Origin: Solirubrobacter sp963798325
Lineage (GTDB): Bacteria > Actinomycetota > Thermoleophilia > Solirubrobacterales > Solirubrobacteraceae
Length of the DNA stretch: 64,000 bases
Direction: 5' to 3'
Assembly (NCBI GenBank): GCA_963798325.1
Contig: CAWCSS010000001.1
Coordinates: 1,178,001-1,242,000, forward strand
Below the pieces are notes generated by a model. It was not told the origin of the DNA, did not search any database, and saw only the letters and a list, made by a program, of their open reading frames with translations. Positions 51,550 to 60,613 of this stretch are shown one piece after another (position 1 is the stretch's first letter; each line of letters begins with the position of its first letter). The translations under genes and the position numbers were made by a program.

Positions 51550-52893
51550 GTGACGGAGATCGACCGCGACGACCTCGAGACGTGCCTGGCCGTGCTTGCC
51601 CGCGTCGAGCAACTCCCGGTCGAGCATCCCCAGGCGGTGGCCGTGCGGCGCGCGACCGCGAAGATCTTCAAGACGGTCAAGGAAGTGCGCCGCGCCGAGC
51701 GGCGCGCGGCGGTCGCCGCCGCCGACCGCGACGTCCTCGCCGCCACGGCCACGGCGGCGCCCGGGCGGATCGACGACGAGACGCGCGGCATCGAGCTCAC
51801 GAGCCGGGCGGGCGCGACCGCCGGCACGCTGATCCGCGCGCGCCCGTGTTACCAGTGCAAACGCAAGTACACCGAGGTCGACGCCTTCTACCACCAGCTC
51901 TGCCCCGAGTGCGCGGCGCTCAACCGGCAGCGCCGTGAGGCCCGCGCCGACCTCACCGGGCGACGCGCGCTGCTCACCGGCGGGCGGGCGAAGATCGGCA
52001 TGTACATCGCGCTGCGGCTGTTGCGCGACGGCGCGCACACGACCATCACCACCCGCTTCCCGAAGGACGCGGCGCGCCGCTTCGCGTCGATGCCCGACAG
52101 CGCCGACTGGATCGATCGGCTCAACATCGTCGGGATCGACCTGCGCCAGCCCGGCCAGGTGTTGGCGCTGGCCGACGCGGTGGCCGCCGAGGGCCCGCTC
52201 GACATCCTCATCAACAACGCCGCGCAGACCGTGCGCCGCTCGCCCGACGCCTACGCGTTGCTGATCGCCGGCGAGGCCGAAGCTCTGCCGGACGCTTCCC
52301 ACGTGCTGGAACTCGGTGCCGCCCACGACCTGCACCCGGTGACCACGCTCGCCCTCACGGCCCGCTCGACGGCGGTCGACGCCGGCGGACTGGTGCCCGA
52401 CGACGTCGACCACAACAGCTGGACCCAGCGCGTCGACGAGATCGACCCCGTCGAGATGCTCGAGGTCCAGCTCTGCAACATGACGGCGCCCTTCGTGTTG
52501 ATCAGCCGGCTGCGCGCCTCGCTGGCCGCGTCCGAGGCGCGGCGCACCTACATCGTCAACGTGTCGGCGATGGAGGGCAGCTTCGGGCGCGGCTACAAGG
52601 GCCCCGGGCACCCGCACACGAACATGGCCAAGGCCGCGCTGAACATGCTCACGCGCACCAGCGCGCACGAGATGCTGGCCACCGACGGCATCCTCATGAC
52701 CAGCGTCGACACCGGCTGGATCACAGACGAACGCCCCCAGACGACCAAGCTGCGGCTGGCCGACGAGGGGTTCCATGCGCCGCTCGACCTCGCCGACGGC
52801 GCTTCGCGCGTCTACGACCCGATCGTGCGCGGCGAGGCCGGCGAGGACCTGCACGGCGTCTTCCTCAAGGACTACGCCCCGACGCAGTGGTGA
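51550..52893 (+). CDS. Atypical SDR with N-terminal zinc-ribbon
   Basis: A 447-residue protein from GTG 51550. Residues 1-95 are helical. A Cys4 zinc-ribbon follows (Cys100, Cys103, Cys118, Cys121: CYQCKRKY and LCPECAAL). The rest is an SDR: TGGRAKIGMYIALRLLRDGA cofactor motif, DILINNAAQTVRR, YIVNVSAMEGSF and PHTNMAKAALNMLTRTSA. The usual catalytic Tyr four residues before Lys is Thr, so this is a Tyr-less SDR group, and the zinc-ribbon may bind a partner or nucleic acid. The reaction is unknown. An in-frame upstream extension to 51430 is antisense-like and rejected. Confidence 0.83.
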   Translation: MTEIDRDDLETCLAVLARVEQLPVEHPQAVAVRRATAKIFKTVKEVRRAERRAAVAAADRDVLAATATAAPGRIDDETRGIELTSRAGATAGTLIRARPCYQCKRKYTEVDAFYHQLCPECAALNRQRREARADLTGRRALLTGGRAKIGMYIALRLLRDGAHTTITTRFPKDAARRFASMPDSADWIDRLNIVGIDLRQPGQVLALADAVAAEGPLDILINNAAQTVRRSPDAYALLIAGEAEALPDASHVLELGAAHDLHPVTTLALTARSTAVDAGGLVPDDVDHNSWTQRVDEIDPVEMLEVQLCNMTAPFVLISRLRASLAASEARRTYIVNVSAMEGSFGRGYKGPGHPHTNMAKAALNMLTRTSAHEMLATDGILMTSVDTGWITDERPQTTKLRLADEGFHAPLDLADGASRVYDPIVRGEAGEDLHGVFLKDYAPTQW

Positions 52894-52974
52894 CGATCGC
52901 ATCCGGGCTCCGATGAATTTCCAGGGCTCGCCCCGTCATACCGGAGGCTGAGCCCTTGAACGAGGAGAGACGCG

Positions 52975-53529
52975 ATGCCGAAAGTGATCTACGAGATGGG
53001 CGGGGTCTCCGCCGACGGCTACATCGTCGGGCCGGACGGCTCGTTCGATTGGTCGGCGCCCGACGAGGAACTGCACCGCTTCCACAACGACCAGGTGCGC
53101 GCGCTCGCCGGCCACCTGCTGGGGCGCCGCCTGTACGAGACGATGGTCTACTGGGAGACGGCCGAGAACGACCCGTCCGCGGTGATGCGCGACTTCGCGC
53201 TGATCTGGCAGGCGCTGCCCAAGGTGGTGTTCTCGCGGACGCTGGATTCGGTCGAGGGGGCGAACACGACGCTCGCGCGCGGTGACCTGCGCGCCGAGCT
53301 GAGCGCGCTGTCCGCGCGCGGAGACGTGGCGGTGGGAGGCGCCGGGCTCGCCGCAGAGGCGGTCCGTCTGGATCTGATCGACGAGTACCGGCTGTTCGTG
53401 CATCCGGTCGCCGTCGGCGGCGGCATCCCGTACTTCCCGCGAGACCACCGCGTCGACCTGGAGCTGATCGAGACGCGCACGTTCAGCTCGCGCGTCGTGT
53501 ACCTGCGATACCGCGCGGCCGGCCGATGA
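52975..53529 (+). CDS. Dihydrofolate reductase-like (RibD C-terminal domain) protein
   Basis: A 184-residue protein of the RibD_C/YyaP fold: MPKVIYEMGGVSADGYIVGPDG at the start, GRRLYETMVYW in the middle and DLIDEYRLFVHPVAVGGG near the end. RibD_C members reduce pteridine or pyrimidine ketones with NADPH, but the stand-alone actinobacterial proteins have no proved substrate. It is translationally coupled to the MBL gene by an ATGA overlap (53526-53529). A GAGGAG ribosome binding site precedes the ATG. Confidence 0.86.
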   Translation: MPKVIYEMGGVSADGYIVGPDGSFDWSAPDEELHRFHNDQVRALAGHLLGRRLYETMVYWETAENDPSAVMRDFALIWQALPKVVFSRTLDSVEGANTTLARGDLRAELSALSARGDVAVGGAGLAAEAVRLDLIDEYRLFVHPVAVGGGIPYFPRDHRVDLELIETRTFSSRVVYLRYRAAGR

Positions 53530-54134
53530 TCACCATCACGCCGGTCCTGGTGGCCGACCTGCTCGCCGAGAACGAGCGGATGCCGGTCTACGTGCACGTC
53601 ATCGAGCATCCCGACGCGCGCGTGTTGGTCGACACCGGCATCACCGAGCTGCACCCGGCCGCTGCCGACCTCGATCCCCGCCTGCAGCCGCTGAGCGAGC
53701 AGGACTTCGATCTCGCCGCCGTCGACATCGTCGTCAACACCCACCTGCACTTCGACCACTGCGGCGGCAACCACCTCTTCGCCGGCAAGCCGATCTACGT
53801 CCAGCGCCGAGAGCTCGACGACGCGCGCACCGCGGAGGACTACACGATCCGCGAGTGGGTCGACCCGCCCGGTGTCGACTACGTGGTGGTCGACGGCGAG
53901 CACGAACTGCTTCCCGGGCTCCGGCTCGTCCCGGCAGCGGGCCACACACCCGGCATGCAGATCGTCGTCGTCGAGACCGGCGGGCGCCCGATCGTCGTCG
54001 GCGGTGACGTCGCGGTGTGGTTCGGCGAGCTCGACGAGCCCCACACCGAAGGCCAGCTGCGGGTGCGCGCGCTCGACCCCGAGCTGGTCTGGCTCACGCA
54101 CGAGCACGAGCCCTGGCGACCGGGAACCGCCTGA
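53526..54134 (+). CDS. Metallo-beta-lactamase-fold hydrolase, AHL-lactonase-like
   Basis: A 202-residue MBL-fold protein. The metal motif HLHFDHCGG (73, 75, 77, 78) is at the usual place, GHTPG and GGDVAVW supply further ligands, and THEHEPW the last His. Small quorum-quenching lactonases (AiiA class) share the length and motif pattern, but other glyoxalase II-like hydrolases fit too. It is coupled to the DHFR-like gene, suggesting a common pathway of lactone or ester metabolism. It ends tail to tail with the glutamine amidotransferase. Confidence 0.84.
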   Translation: MITITPVLVADLLAENERMPVYVHVIEHPDARVLVDTGITELHPAAADLDPRLQPLSEQDFDLAAVDIVVNTHLHFDHCGGNHLFAGKPIYVQRRELDDARTAEDYTIREWVDPPGVDYVVVDGEHELLPGLRLVPAAGHTPGMQIVVVETGGRPIVVGGDVAVWFGELDEPHTEGQLRVRALDPELVWLTHEHEPWRPGTA

Positions 54135-54144
54135 CTCGGCGGGC

Positions 54145-54999
54145 TCAGTCGTCGCGCTCGTACGCCTGCGACTGCTCGGCGCTCGTCGAGAGCACCATCT
54201 GGTGCCTCGGCGGGCCCGACAGCAGCGTCTCCCGGTCGACCTTGAGATCGGGGCCCACGTGGACCAACTCGCCGACGCCGACCTCCCGCCACCCGGGATC
54301 GGCGTCCATCGGCTCGCTGGCGATCAGCACCATCGCCTGGCCGTCGGGGCGCTCGGCCTGCACACGCAGCGTGCCGTGCGCGTCACGCTCGACGATCGCC
54401 TCGGAGCCCTCCGTCTCGAGGACCAGCAGCGGATTGTGCTCCGGGTACCGAAACGCCCACAGGTGCCCGACTTCGCCGAGCACGAAGTTGATGCTGTAGA
54501 GCTCGTAGCCCGCGGCCAGCTCGCGCACCGCAGCGGTGATGCCCGCCCGCACGTCTCCACCCGCCTCACGGATGCACAGCGTGATCAGCGCGAACAACCG
54601 CTCGGAATCGGTCTCGCCACTCACCATCGCCCGCTGCTCGCCGAGCCGCTGCTCGAGCCGTTCGAGATCGCCGACGACGCCGTTGTGCGCGAACACCCGC
54701 CCGTCCTGCAGGAACGGATGCGTGTTCGACAACGACGTCACACCCGTGTTGGCGTAGCGCAGGTGCACGAGGAACTGACACGCCTCGGCACCCCGCGCAA
54801 CCCCGCGATACAGGCGATCGCCCGACGCCTGCACCGGGTTGCGAATCAACAGCAGCGCGTCATCCGCGCTCAGCGCCGCGATCCCGAACCCATCGGCATT
54901 GACCTCGCTCTGCACCGCCATCGACGTCGGCGCCTCCAGCAGCCAGAACTCGGCCCGGACGTCGCGTCGACCCGCGTGCAGAGCAAACAATCGGCACAT
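54145..54999 (-). CDS. Class II glutamine amidotransferase (EgtC/YafJ-like)
   Basis: A 284-residue Ntn-hydrolase beginning MCRLFALHAG at ATG 54999, so the catalytic Cys2 becomes N-terminal after Met removal. FLVHLRYANTGVTSLSNTHPF gives the conserved Arg/Asn region and VFAHNGVVGDLERLEQRL the substrate loop. EgtC removes glutamate from the ergothioneine precursor, while YafJ is of unknown role; no egtA, egtB or egtD is adjacent, so the enzyme's partner pathway is unresolved. The upstream ATG at 55038 is rejected because it would bury the Cys. Confidence 0.87.
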   Translation of the reverse strand: MCRLFALHAGRRDVRAEFWLLEAPTSMAVQSEVNADGFGIAALSADDALLLIRNPVQASGDRLYRGVARGAEACQFLVHLRYANTGVTSLSNTHPFLQDGRVFAHNGVVGDLERLEQRLGEQRAMVSGETDSERLFALITLCIREAGGDVRAGITAAVRELAAGYELYSINFVLGEVGHLWAFRYPEHNPLLVLETEGSEAIVERDAHGTLRVQAERPDGQAMVLIASEPMDADPGWREVGVGELVHVGPDLKVDRETLLSGPPRHQMVLSTSAEQSQAYERDD

Positions 55000-55083
55000 G
55001 ACCACGCATCCTACGCCGCGACGGGTCGCCGCAATCACGCGCGAACCGAGCCGGGTGACTCGCCGCTGATCGCGCGTGTGCGG

Positions 55084-56782
55084 CTACCTCGCCCGCACCG
55101 AGGTTCCGGCCGTCGCGGGGCGCAGCGTCACCGGCCGGCCGGCGCCGTTGCCGCCGTAACGAGCGGTCACCTTCAGCGTGGCCGAACGCCGCCCTTTGAC
55201 CTTACGGCCGTTGACGCTGACCGTCGTCCGATAGGTGCAGTTGCTCGCGATGCGCGCCGACTTGCGCGCGACGGTCCGTTTCCCCTGCTTGACGGTGATC
55301 GCGACCGTGCCGCGGCATACCGAGCCGCTCTTCGTGAACGCCCCCGTCAGGCCGCCACGCAGGCGGTAGACGTACGGCGCCTTGCGGTCGCGTTTGGTCG
55401 TCGCCCTCAGGACGAGCCGCGGCTTCACCGAGACCGGCTGTCCAGGCGATGCCGGCAGCTCCGGACTCGCCGGCGCCACGGGAGCCGCCGGGTGGCCGGG
55501 CTGCGCCGGGCTCGGGCTCGGCGGGGAGCGAGTCGGGCGCCAGCAGCAGCGTCGTGCTGGCCGTCTTCGTGCCCCGCTCACCCGTGGCTTGCAGCTCCAG
55601 CTGCATCCGGGAGTGCTCGCGGTAGGCGGGATCCTGGAGCAACGCTTCGAGTCGGCTCACGGCGGCGGCGCCCCCGGCCAGTTCAAGCGCGACCACCGTC
55701 GACATCCCACCGGGCGTGTACGTCGTGGCCCGCTGGATGTCGAAGATCTCCTTGCCGGCGCCCTTGGGGCTCGACTGTGCCGTCACTTGGCCCGTGATCG
55801 CGCCGTCGCAGAACGCCGCCCCGCAGTCGACGCGGATGCGCAGGGCCGACGGTCGCTGACGGGCCTCACCGCTGAGACGCGGGGCCAGCTCGGGCGCTCC
55901 GAAGACGTCGCGCACCAAGACGTCGCTCGGGAAGACGACCGCCCCCGCGAAGTGACCGGGAGCCAGCGCGGCGGTGCTGCCGAAGCTCACGAAGCGTCCG
56001 TCCCCGCTGATGGCGACGCCGGCGAACAGCTTGCTGGGCGCCGCGATCGCATCGCGCCCGCTCGGCGCACTCACGATCCGCGTGATCCCGGTGCTCCGGT
56101 CGCGATGGTAGACCAGTTTCTGGTCGTCTTCCCCCGTGTACGCGGCCACGAAGCGCGCGTCGTCGGAGATCGCGAATTGGAAGCAGCAGAAACCCGGTAG
56201 CTCGGCGGCCAGGCCTTTGACCCAATGGCCCCAGACCGGTGAACGCCACTCCAGGTCGAGATGGCTCAGCCAGTTGGCGGCCTTCAGCAGCACCGGCCCA
56301 CTGCCCGTGGTCGCCCACGCGATCCGGGTCCCGTCATCCGCGGTGCAGAAGCGGATCGACTGGCGCTCCGGATCCGCCCCTGCGCCAGGAACCCGCCCGG
56401 CGTCGTCGCGGGCATCCACGACGCCGACGAACTGGTAGCCGCGGCCGTGCACCGTGCGGATCAGCCGCTGCTCCTCCCCGCTGTCGCCGATCGCGGCCCG
56501 GACGGAGCGCAACGCCGTGGTCAACGCCGTCTCGGACACGAAACGGCTGCCCCAGAGTGCGTCCAGCAACTCGTCTTTGGGGACGACTCGCGCTCGGTTG
56601 CGGAGCAGATGTTGCAGCAGGTCGAACACGCGCGGGGCGACGTGAACCTCCTCCCCGTCGCGCGACAGCGTGTAGCGGGCGACGTCGAGCTCACACGACT
56701 CGAACCTGAACGTCGTGGCTCGCACCCGCTGAAGGCTAACCCAACGTGACCGGCTCACAGCGGTGTCGACTGGGCCGCTCAT
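55084..56782 (-). pseudogene. Chimeric winged-helix / hydrolase / beta-propeller / Ig-like gene with frameshift
   Basis: From GTG 56725 (or ATG 56782) the frame starts with an OmpR/CadC-type winged helix (VFDLLQHLLRNRARVVPKDE, TALRSVRAAIGD, IRTVHGRGYQFVG). It continues into the first 50 residues of the alpha/beta hydrolase that normally follows in this family (GTRIAWATTGSGPVLLKAANW, EWRSPVWGHWVKGL). It then switches abruptly to a PD40/WD40-like exported protein (AISDDARFVAAY, VAISGDGRFVSFGS). The C-terminal Ig-like part (LVLRATTKRDRKAPYVY to 55084) is in another frame, shifted inside the Pro-rich linker near 55515. A deletion fusing two genes, plus a frameshift, is the simplest reading. Confidence 0.7.
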
Positions 56783-57047
56783 CGTTCGGACTCGCGCGTA
56801 CGCAACCGGGTCTCGCCCTGGCGTCAAGACCACCCGCCGCCAGACGGTCGAGCACGCGCGCGTGGACGCGATGACGCGGTTGTAGGACGCTCGCGGCGGA
56901 CCGGCTCTGTCGCCCGGGCGGGCGGGTGTCGATGTCCCATCTTCTGTCCTGTTTTTGGTCGAACCAGCGGGCGGTCTCTCAGGAATGTGCGGGGTGTCGT
57001 CGCGTCTTCCCCGCCGACAAGCACCTCACCACCGAAGGGAATTCACC
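56783..57047. other. Intergenic region, nothing recognised
   Basis: Between the chimeric gene and the secreted protein. It contains a short T run (CTGTTTTTGG at 56949-56958) but no ORF with coding character. A GAAGGGA ribosome binding site is present at its right end (57034-57040). Confidence 0.4.
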
Positions 57048-57491
57048 ATGAAGAACACGATCAACCGCAGCCGCCGCGGCCTCGCGCTGCTCACCGCCAC
57101 CGGCATCGTCAGCGGGTCGCTGCTGATCGGGGCCGGCGCCGCCAACGCGGCCAGCCTGCAGAAGGTGGCGCTCGCGGACCGTGTCGAGTTCCTCGGCAAC
57201 GAGAACAACGCCGACGTCGGCGGCCAGGTCAAGCTCACGGTCCGGCCCGACGGCTCCTACAACATCTTCTCCAACACGCGCAACGGCCGCCCCGCCTTCC
57301 GCAACGTCTCCTGGACCTGCCAGGTCCAGGTCGGCGCCGCCACCCAGATCACGACCAAGACGCAGACCGTCCGGATCAAGCGCAAGTCCAACCACCTCTT
57401 CGACGAGAGCGGCAGCGACGCCACCATCGCCGCCCTCTATGACTCGATCGTCGCCTCCGGCACGGCCGCCTGCGACGTCCACTTCGGCTGA
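57048..57491 (+). CDS. Small secreted hypothetical protein
   Basis: A 147-residue protein with a signal peptide of about 34 residues (GLALLTATGIVSGSLLIGAGAANA, ending ANA-AS). The mature part is beta-rich and has two Cys (TCQVQVG and TAACDVHFG), which could form one disulfide. No family was recognised. It begins at ATG 57048 after GAAGGGA; the extension to 56955 has no coding character. It converges with the membrane-partner gene of the second sigma pair across a long hairpin. Confidence 0.78.
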   Translation: MKNTINRSRRGLALLTATGIVSGSLLIGAGAANAASLQKVALADRVEFLGNENNADVGGQVKLTVRPDGSYNIFSNTRNGRPAFRNVSWTCQVQVGAATQITTKTQTVRIKRKSNHLFDESGSDATIAALYDSIVASGTAACDVHFG

Positions 57492-57503
57492 GCCGCCTGC
57501 GCG

Positions 57504-57559
57504 TGAAGCCGCCCGGATGGGTCCGAATGGGCTCGTTGCTGGCGGGTTAGGCGGCTTCA
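57504..57559. terminator. Long-loop inverted repeat between convergent genes
   Basis: TGAAGCCGCC (57504-57513) and GGCGGCTTCA (57550-57559) are exact complements around 36 bases. It separates the secreted protein (+) and membrane partner (-) and may terminate both. Confidence 0.5.
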
Positions 57560-57584
57560 TCGAGCGCCCAGCGCAACCATTGAG

Positions 57585-58496
57585 CTAGAGCCGTGTGGAA
57601 AGGGCCTGGAGGACGGTCTTGCGCTGGGCCTCGGTACCACCGAAGAGCACGAGCCAGCCTTGCTGGACGCGCCGAGTGGTGGTCTGGAAGTTCGGGGGCA
57701 GGTCGGGTGCCGGAGCGGTGGGGTCGAGGGCGTTGACGAGCACGGCGGCTCGTAGGCGCGTGTGGCCGAGGTAGAGGACGGTGGTCGAGCACGCCAGGAA
57801 GGCCGGTTCTCGGACGTCGGTGGGTGGCGTGTCGGGGTAGGCCCGGAGCAGTTTCGCGGTGGTGGCGCGCAGGTTCGGGAGACGGGCGGCGCGGATCGCG
57901 CACGGCGCGTCGGGCGGGTCGGCGGCGTTGACCGTGCGCACGGGATAGCCGTGGCGCCCGGCGGCCCAACTGGTGGGCGGGTCCTGGTTGGGCAGTGCGT
58001 TGCCTTGCGCGTCCAGCGGTGTGACCGTCGAGGGCTCTGAGCCGGCGAACACGGCGACCTTCCAGCCCGGCGGGAGGCCGCGGTCGGCGCGGGTGGCGAT
58101 CGAGCGGCGGCCGGTCTTGACGGTGGCGGTCCTGCCGTCGACGATCACCGCGGTGACGCCTCGGCGGCCGTCGGAGAATCCGATGCCCCCGATCACTGCG
58201 CGCTCGGTCGAGCCCGCCGGCCCGCAGCCGTTCCCGCCGCCGGAGCCTCGGGTGGTGACCGTGTAGCACCACCCGACGTTGCCGGCCGTCAGGTCAGGAC
58301 GGACCGCGATCCGGTAGGAAAGCTCGCCGCTGCGCCCCGTCAGCGGCTTCGACGGCTCTTGGTCAAGGACGATCGCGGTGGCGGTGGCGGTCGCGGTCAA
58401 CGCCACCACAGCGACCGCGGCGGTCAGCGGGACTCGCCTGCGGCGGCCGAGCTTGCGGCGCACCTGGCGCTCGAAGGTCTCAAACGGGTCAGCCAT
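57585..58496 (-). CDS. Single-pass membrane protein, putative partner of the adjacent ECF sigma factor
   Basis: A 303-residue protein with an N-terminal cytoplasmic stretch (MADPFETFERQVRRKLGRRRR), a membrane helix (22-44, VPLTAAVAVVALTATATATAI) and an external domain with several Cys (GWCYTVTT, GCGPAG, APCAIRA, LACSTTV). Its start overlaps the end of the sigma gene by 8 bases. Topology and gene order match the pair at 29465-31266, so it may be the anti-sigma/signal partner, though no known anti-sigma domain is visible. Confidence 0.72.
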   Translation of the reverse strand: MADPFETFERQVRRKLGRRRRVPLTAAVAVVALTATATATAIVLDQEPSKPLTGRSGELSYRIAVRPDLTAGNVGWCYTVTTRGSGGGNGCGPAGSTERAVIGGIGFSDGRRGVTAVIVDGRTATVKTGRRSIATRADRGLPPGWKVAVFAGSEPSTVTPLDAQGNALPNQDPPTSWAAGRHGYPVRTVNAADPPDAPCAIRAARLPNLRATTAKLLRAYPDTPPTDVREPAFLACSTTVLYLGHTRLRAAVLVNALDPTAPAPDLPPNFQTTTRRVQQGWLVLFGGTEAQRKTVLQALSTRL

Positions 58497-59043
58497 GGCG
58501 CTGCTCCAGTCCCATCCGAAGGCGTCCCAGCCCGCGGTGCACGCGCTGGCGCACCACTTGCTCTGAGCACTGCAACCGAGCGGCGATCTCCTCGTAGTCG
58601 AGTTCATCGACCACACGGGCCAGCAACGCCGCGCGAGTCGGCTCCGAAAGCGACTGCAACAGCCGCTCCAGCGCCGGCTCACCGGCCGCCGCGCGTTCTT
58701 CAACGCGCAACAGGGCCTCATCCTCGAAGACGATCGGCTCCAGCCCAAGGCTCTTGCGTGCGGCGTCCTCGACCCGGCCGCGGCGCAGACTCTCGCGCAA
58801 CTTGTTGCGAGCGATCCCGAACAGCCACGCGGCCGGCGGCCCCGAACCGTCATAGCTCCCAGCCGCGGTCACCACCGCCGCGAACGTCTCAGCGGCAAGA
58901 TCGAACGCCAGCTCAGGCTCCGGCACCCGACGACGCAGAAACGCCACCACGGCGTCCAAGTGCGCCCGGTAGAACGCCGCGAACGCACGCTCATCACCCC
59001 TCGCGATCCGTCGCAGAAGCTCACGATCATCAGCCACTACCAA
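58489..59043 (-). CDS. ECF-type RNA polymerase sigma factor
   Basis: A 184-residue sigma-70 protein. Region 2 includes AFAAFYRAHLDAVVAFLRRRV, AFDLAAETFAAVV and AAWLFGIARNKLRESLRRGRVEDAA; region 4 is LSEPTRAALLARVVDELDYEEIAARLQCSEQVVRQRVHRGLGRLR, trimmed here by family positions. It is clearly related to the sigma factor at 29465 (RHERDV/RAHLDAV, LFGIARN, LQCSEQVVRQRVHRGLGRLR vs LRCSEAVVRKRVSRGLGRLR). Both share the same downstream membrane-protein arrangement. Confidence 0.88.
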   Translation of the reverse strand: MVVADDRELLRRIARGDERAFAAFYRAHLDAVVAFLRRRVPEPELAFDLAAETFAAVVTAAGSYDGSGPPAAWLFGIARNKLRESLRRGRVEDAARKSLGLEPIVFEDEALLRVEERAAAGEPALERLLQSLSEPTRAALLARVVDELDYEEIAARLQCSEQVVRQRVHRGLGRLRMGLEQRHG

Positions 59044-59400
59044 GACTGTTGCGCGACCAAGACCGTCCGTGACACCGACCCGACGCTGATCACGCCGGCA
59101 GCGGCCGCGGCGGTGACGCTCTCACGCGTGCTCGAAACCGTCCACGGATGCGATCGCTGCGCGCGTGGCGAACCACGCATGCGTCTCCCTGCTGGCGTCA
59201 GGCCCTGAGGCCGCCAACGTCATCGCGGCGGTGCGCTCGCTGTGCGACGTACGTGGCGTCGTAGCGCAACCAGTCGGCGGGGAAGCGGCGGATCGCCAAA
59301 GCCGTGAAGCGCCGCCTGAGCCTGGATGGCGCCTCGGATGACCAGGCTCCGCACGACGTGGGTGACTTCGGGATCTGAACGCCGCCATCGGAGAACCCTG
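59044..59400. other. Intergenic region, possible minus-strand remnant
   Basis: No confident gene. On the minus strand a frame ending at 59198 reads RRFTALAIRRFPADWLRYDATYVAQ near its end, which looks like a protein C-terminus, but it has no usable start and no family match I can name. The rest has shadow composition. A nested palindrome follows at 59401. Confidence 0.3.
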
Positions 59401-59439
59401 ACGTAACAAGATTTCCGGTAACCGAAAATCTCGTTACGT
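59401..59439. promoter_or_regulatory. Nested palindrome upstream of aldo/keto reductase (copy 2)
   Basis: A 39-base near-perfect dyad: ACGTAAC and GTTACGT at the ends, AGATTT/AAATCT inside and CGGTAACCG at the centre; 17 of 19 positions in each arm match. It shares its core with copy 1 at 34104-34137. It ends about 150 bases before the aldo/keto reductase start. Likely operator or dispersed repeat. Confidence 0.62.
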
Positions 59440-59587
59440 TCGCGGCAGCAACGGAGCGTCGAAGCGATGCAAGCGATCTGGCGTGAGATCGATTCGCGCG
59501 GCGAAGATCGCGACGAAACCGATCTTCAGCGCGCGAGCGAGGAGGGGTCCGCGTGTCGAGCGCGTCCCGTGGGAAGGACGAACCTCG

Positions 59588-60473
59588 ATGAAGATTCGAG
59601 AGATCGGCAATGACACCGTGGGCCGCGAGCGTGTGGGCGCGATCGGCCTGGGGCTGATGACCTTCGACCAGACCGGTGCGCAACCCCGCGAGCAGCTTGC
59701 CGCCACCGTCCGCGCGGCCGTCGATGCGGGCGTGCGCCTGCTCGACACCGCCGACGCCTACGGCCCCGGAAACGAGCTCGGCCCAAAGGCGCAGGGCGAG
59801 AACGAGCGGCTCATCGCCGGACTGCTCGACGAACTCGGGCTGCGCTCGGAGGTCCTGCTGGCCACGAAGGGCGGTCACACGCGGACCGACGGCGGCGGAT
59901 GGGCTATCGACAGCTCCCCTGACCACCTCCGGGCGGCGGTCGACGCGTCGCTGCAGCGACTCGGCGTCGACCAGATCTCGCTCTGGCAGCATCACCGCCC
60001 CGACCCGAACCGCGACTACGCGGACATCGTCGGGACGCTCAAGGAGATCCACGACTCGGGCAAGGTCCGCATGGTGGGAATCTCGAACGCCGACGCCGAC
60101 CAGATCCGGCTCGCGCACTCCGTCCTCGGCGACGCGCTCGTCAGCGTCCAGAACCAGTTCTCGCCCGCCTTCCGCTCCAGCCGGCCCGAGATCGACGTGT
60201 GTGAGGAGCTCGGTCTTGCGTTTCTGCCCTGGTCGCCGCTCGGCGGGCTCAACAGCGCGAAGGGACTGGCGGACAAACACCCCGCGTTCAAGGCGGTGTC
60301 CGAGCGCCACGGCGTCAGCGCCCAACAGGTCGCTCTGGCGTGGGAGCTCGCGCAGTCCGACGTGCGTCATCCCGATCCCGGGAGCCAAGCGCCCCGAGTC
60401 GATCACCGACTCGGCGGCCGCCGCCGACCTCGAGCTCGCGCCCGACGACATCGCGGCTCTGGACGCCGACTGA
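59588..60473 (+). pseudogene. Aldo/keto reductase, frameshifted near the C-terminus
   Basis: The first 260 codons encode a (beta/alpha)8 AKR with the full tetrad Asp53, Tyr58 (DTADAYG), Lys94 (ATKGG) and His135 (LWQHHRP). NADP binding appears in the last part as VIPIPGAKRPESITDS, but this is in another frame: one extra base at 60361-60365 (GACGTGCGTC) breaks the coding. Restored, the protein would be about 294 residues ending DIAALDAD at 60473. Because of the shift the open frame runs on through the intergenic gap and into the secreted hydrolase, giving a spurious 841-codon ORF. Start ATG 59588 follows GGGAAGGA. Confidence 0.82.
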
Positions 60474-60613
60474 CGAAGGCGGGGGCGAGCCGGCGCTGGT
60501 CGCGCCGAGTTCACGGTGTGTGGTCTCGCTCTGCGCGATGTCGAGTGGCGGGTCGGGAGACCGTCGCCGGAGCCGCCGCGTTGCGTGACGGGCGGGTTGT
60601 AGCGTTGCGCGGC

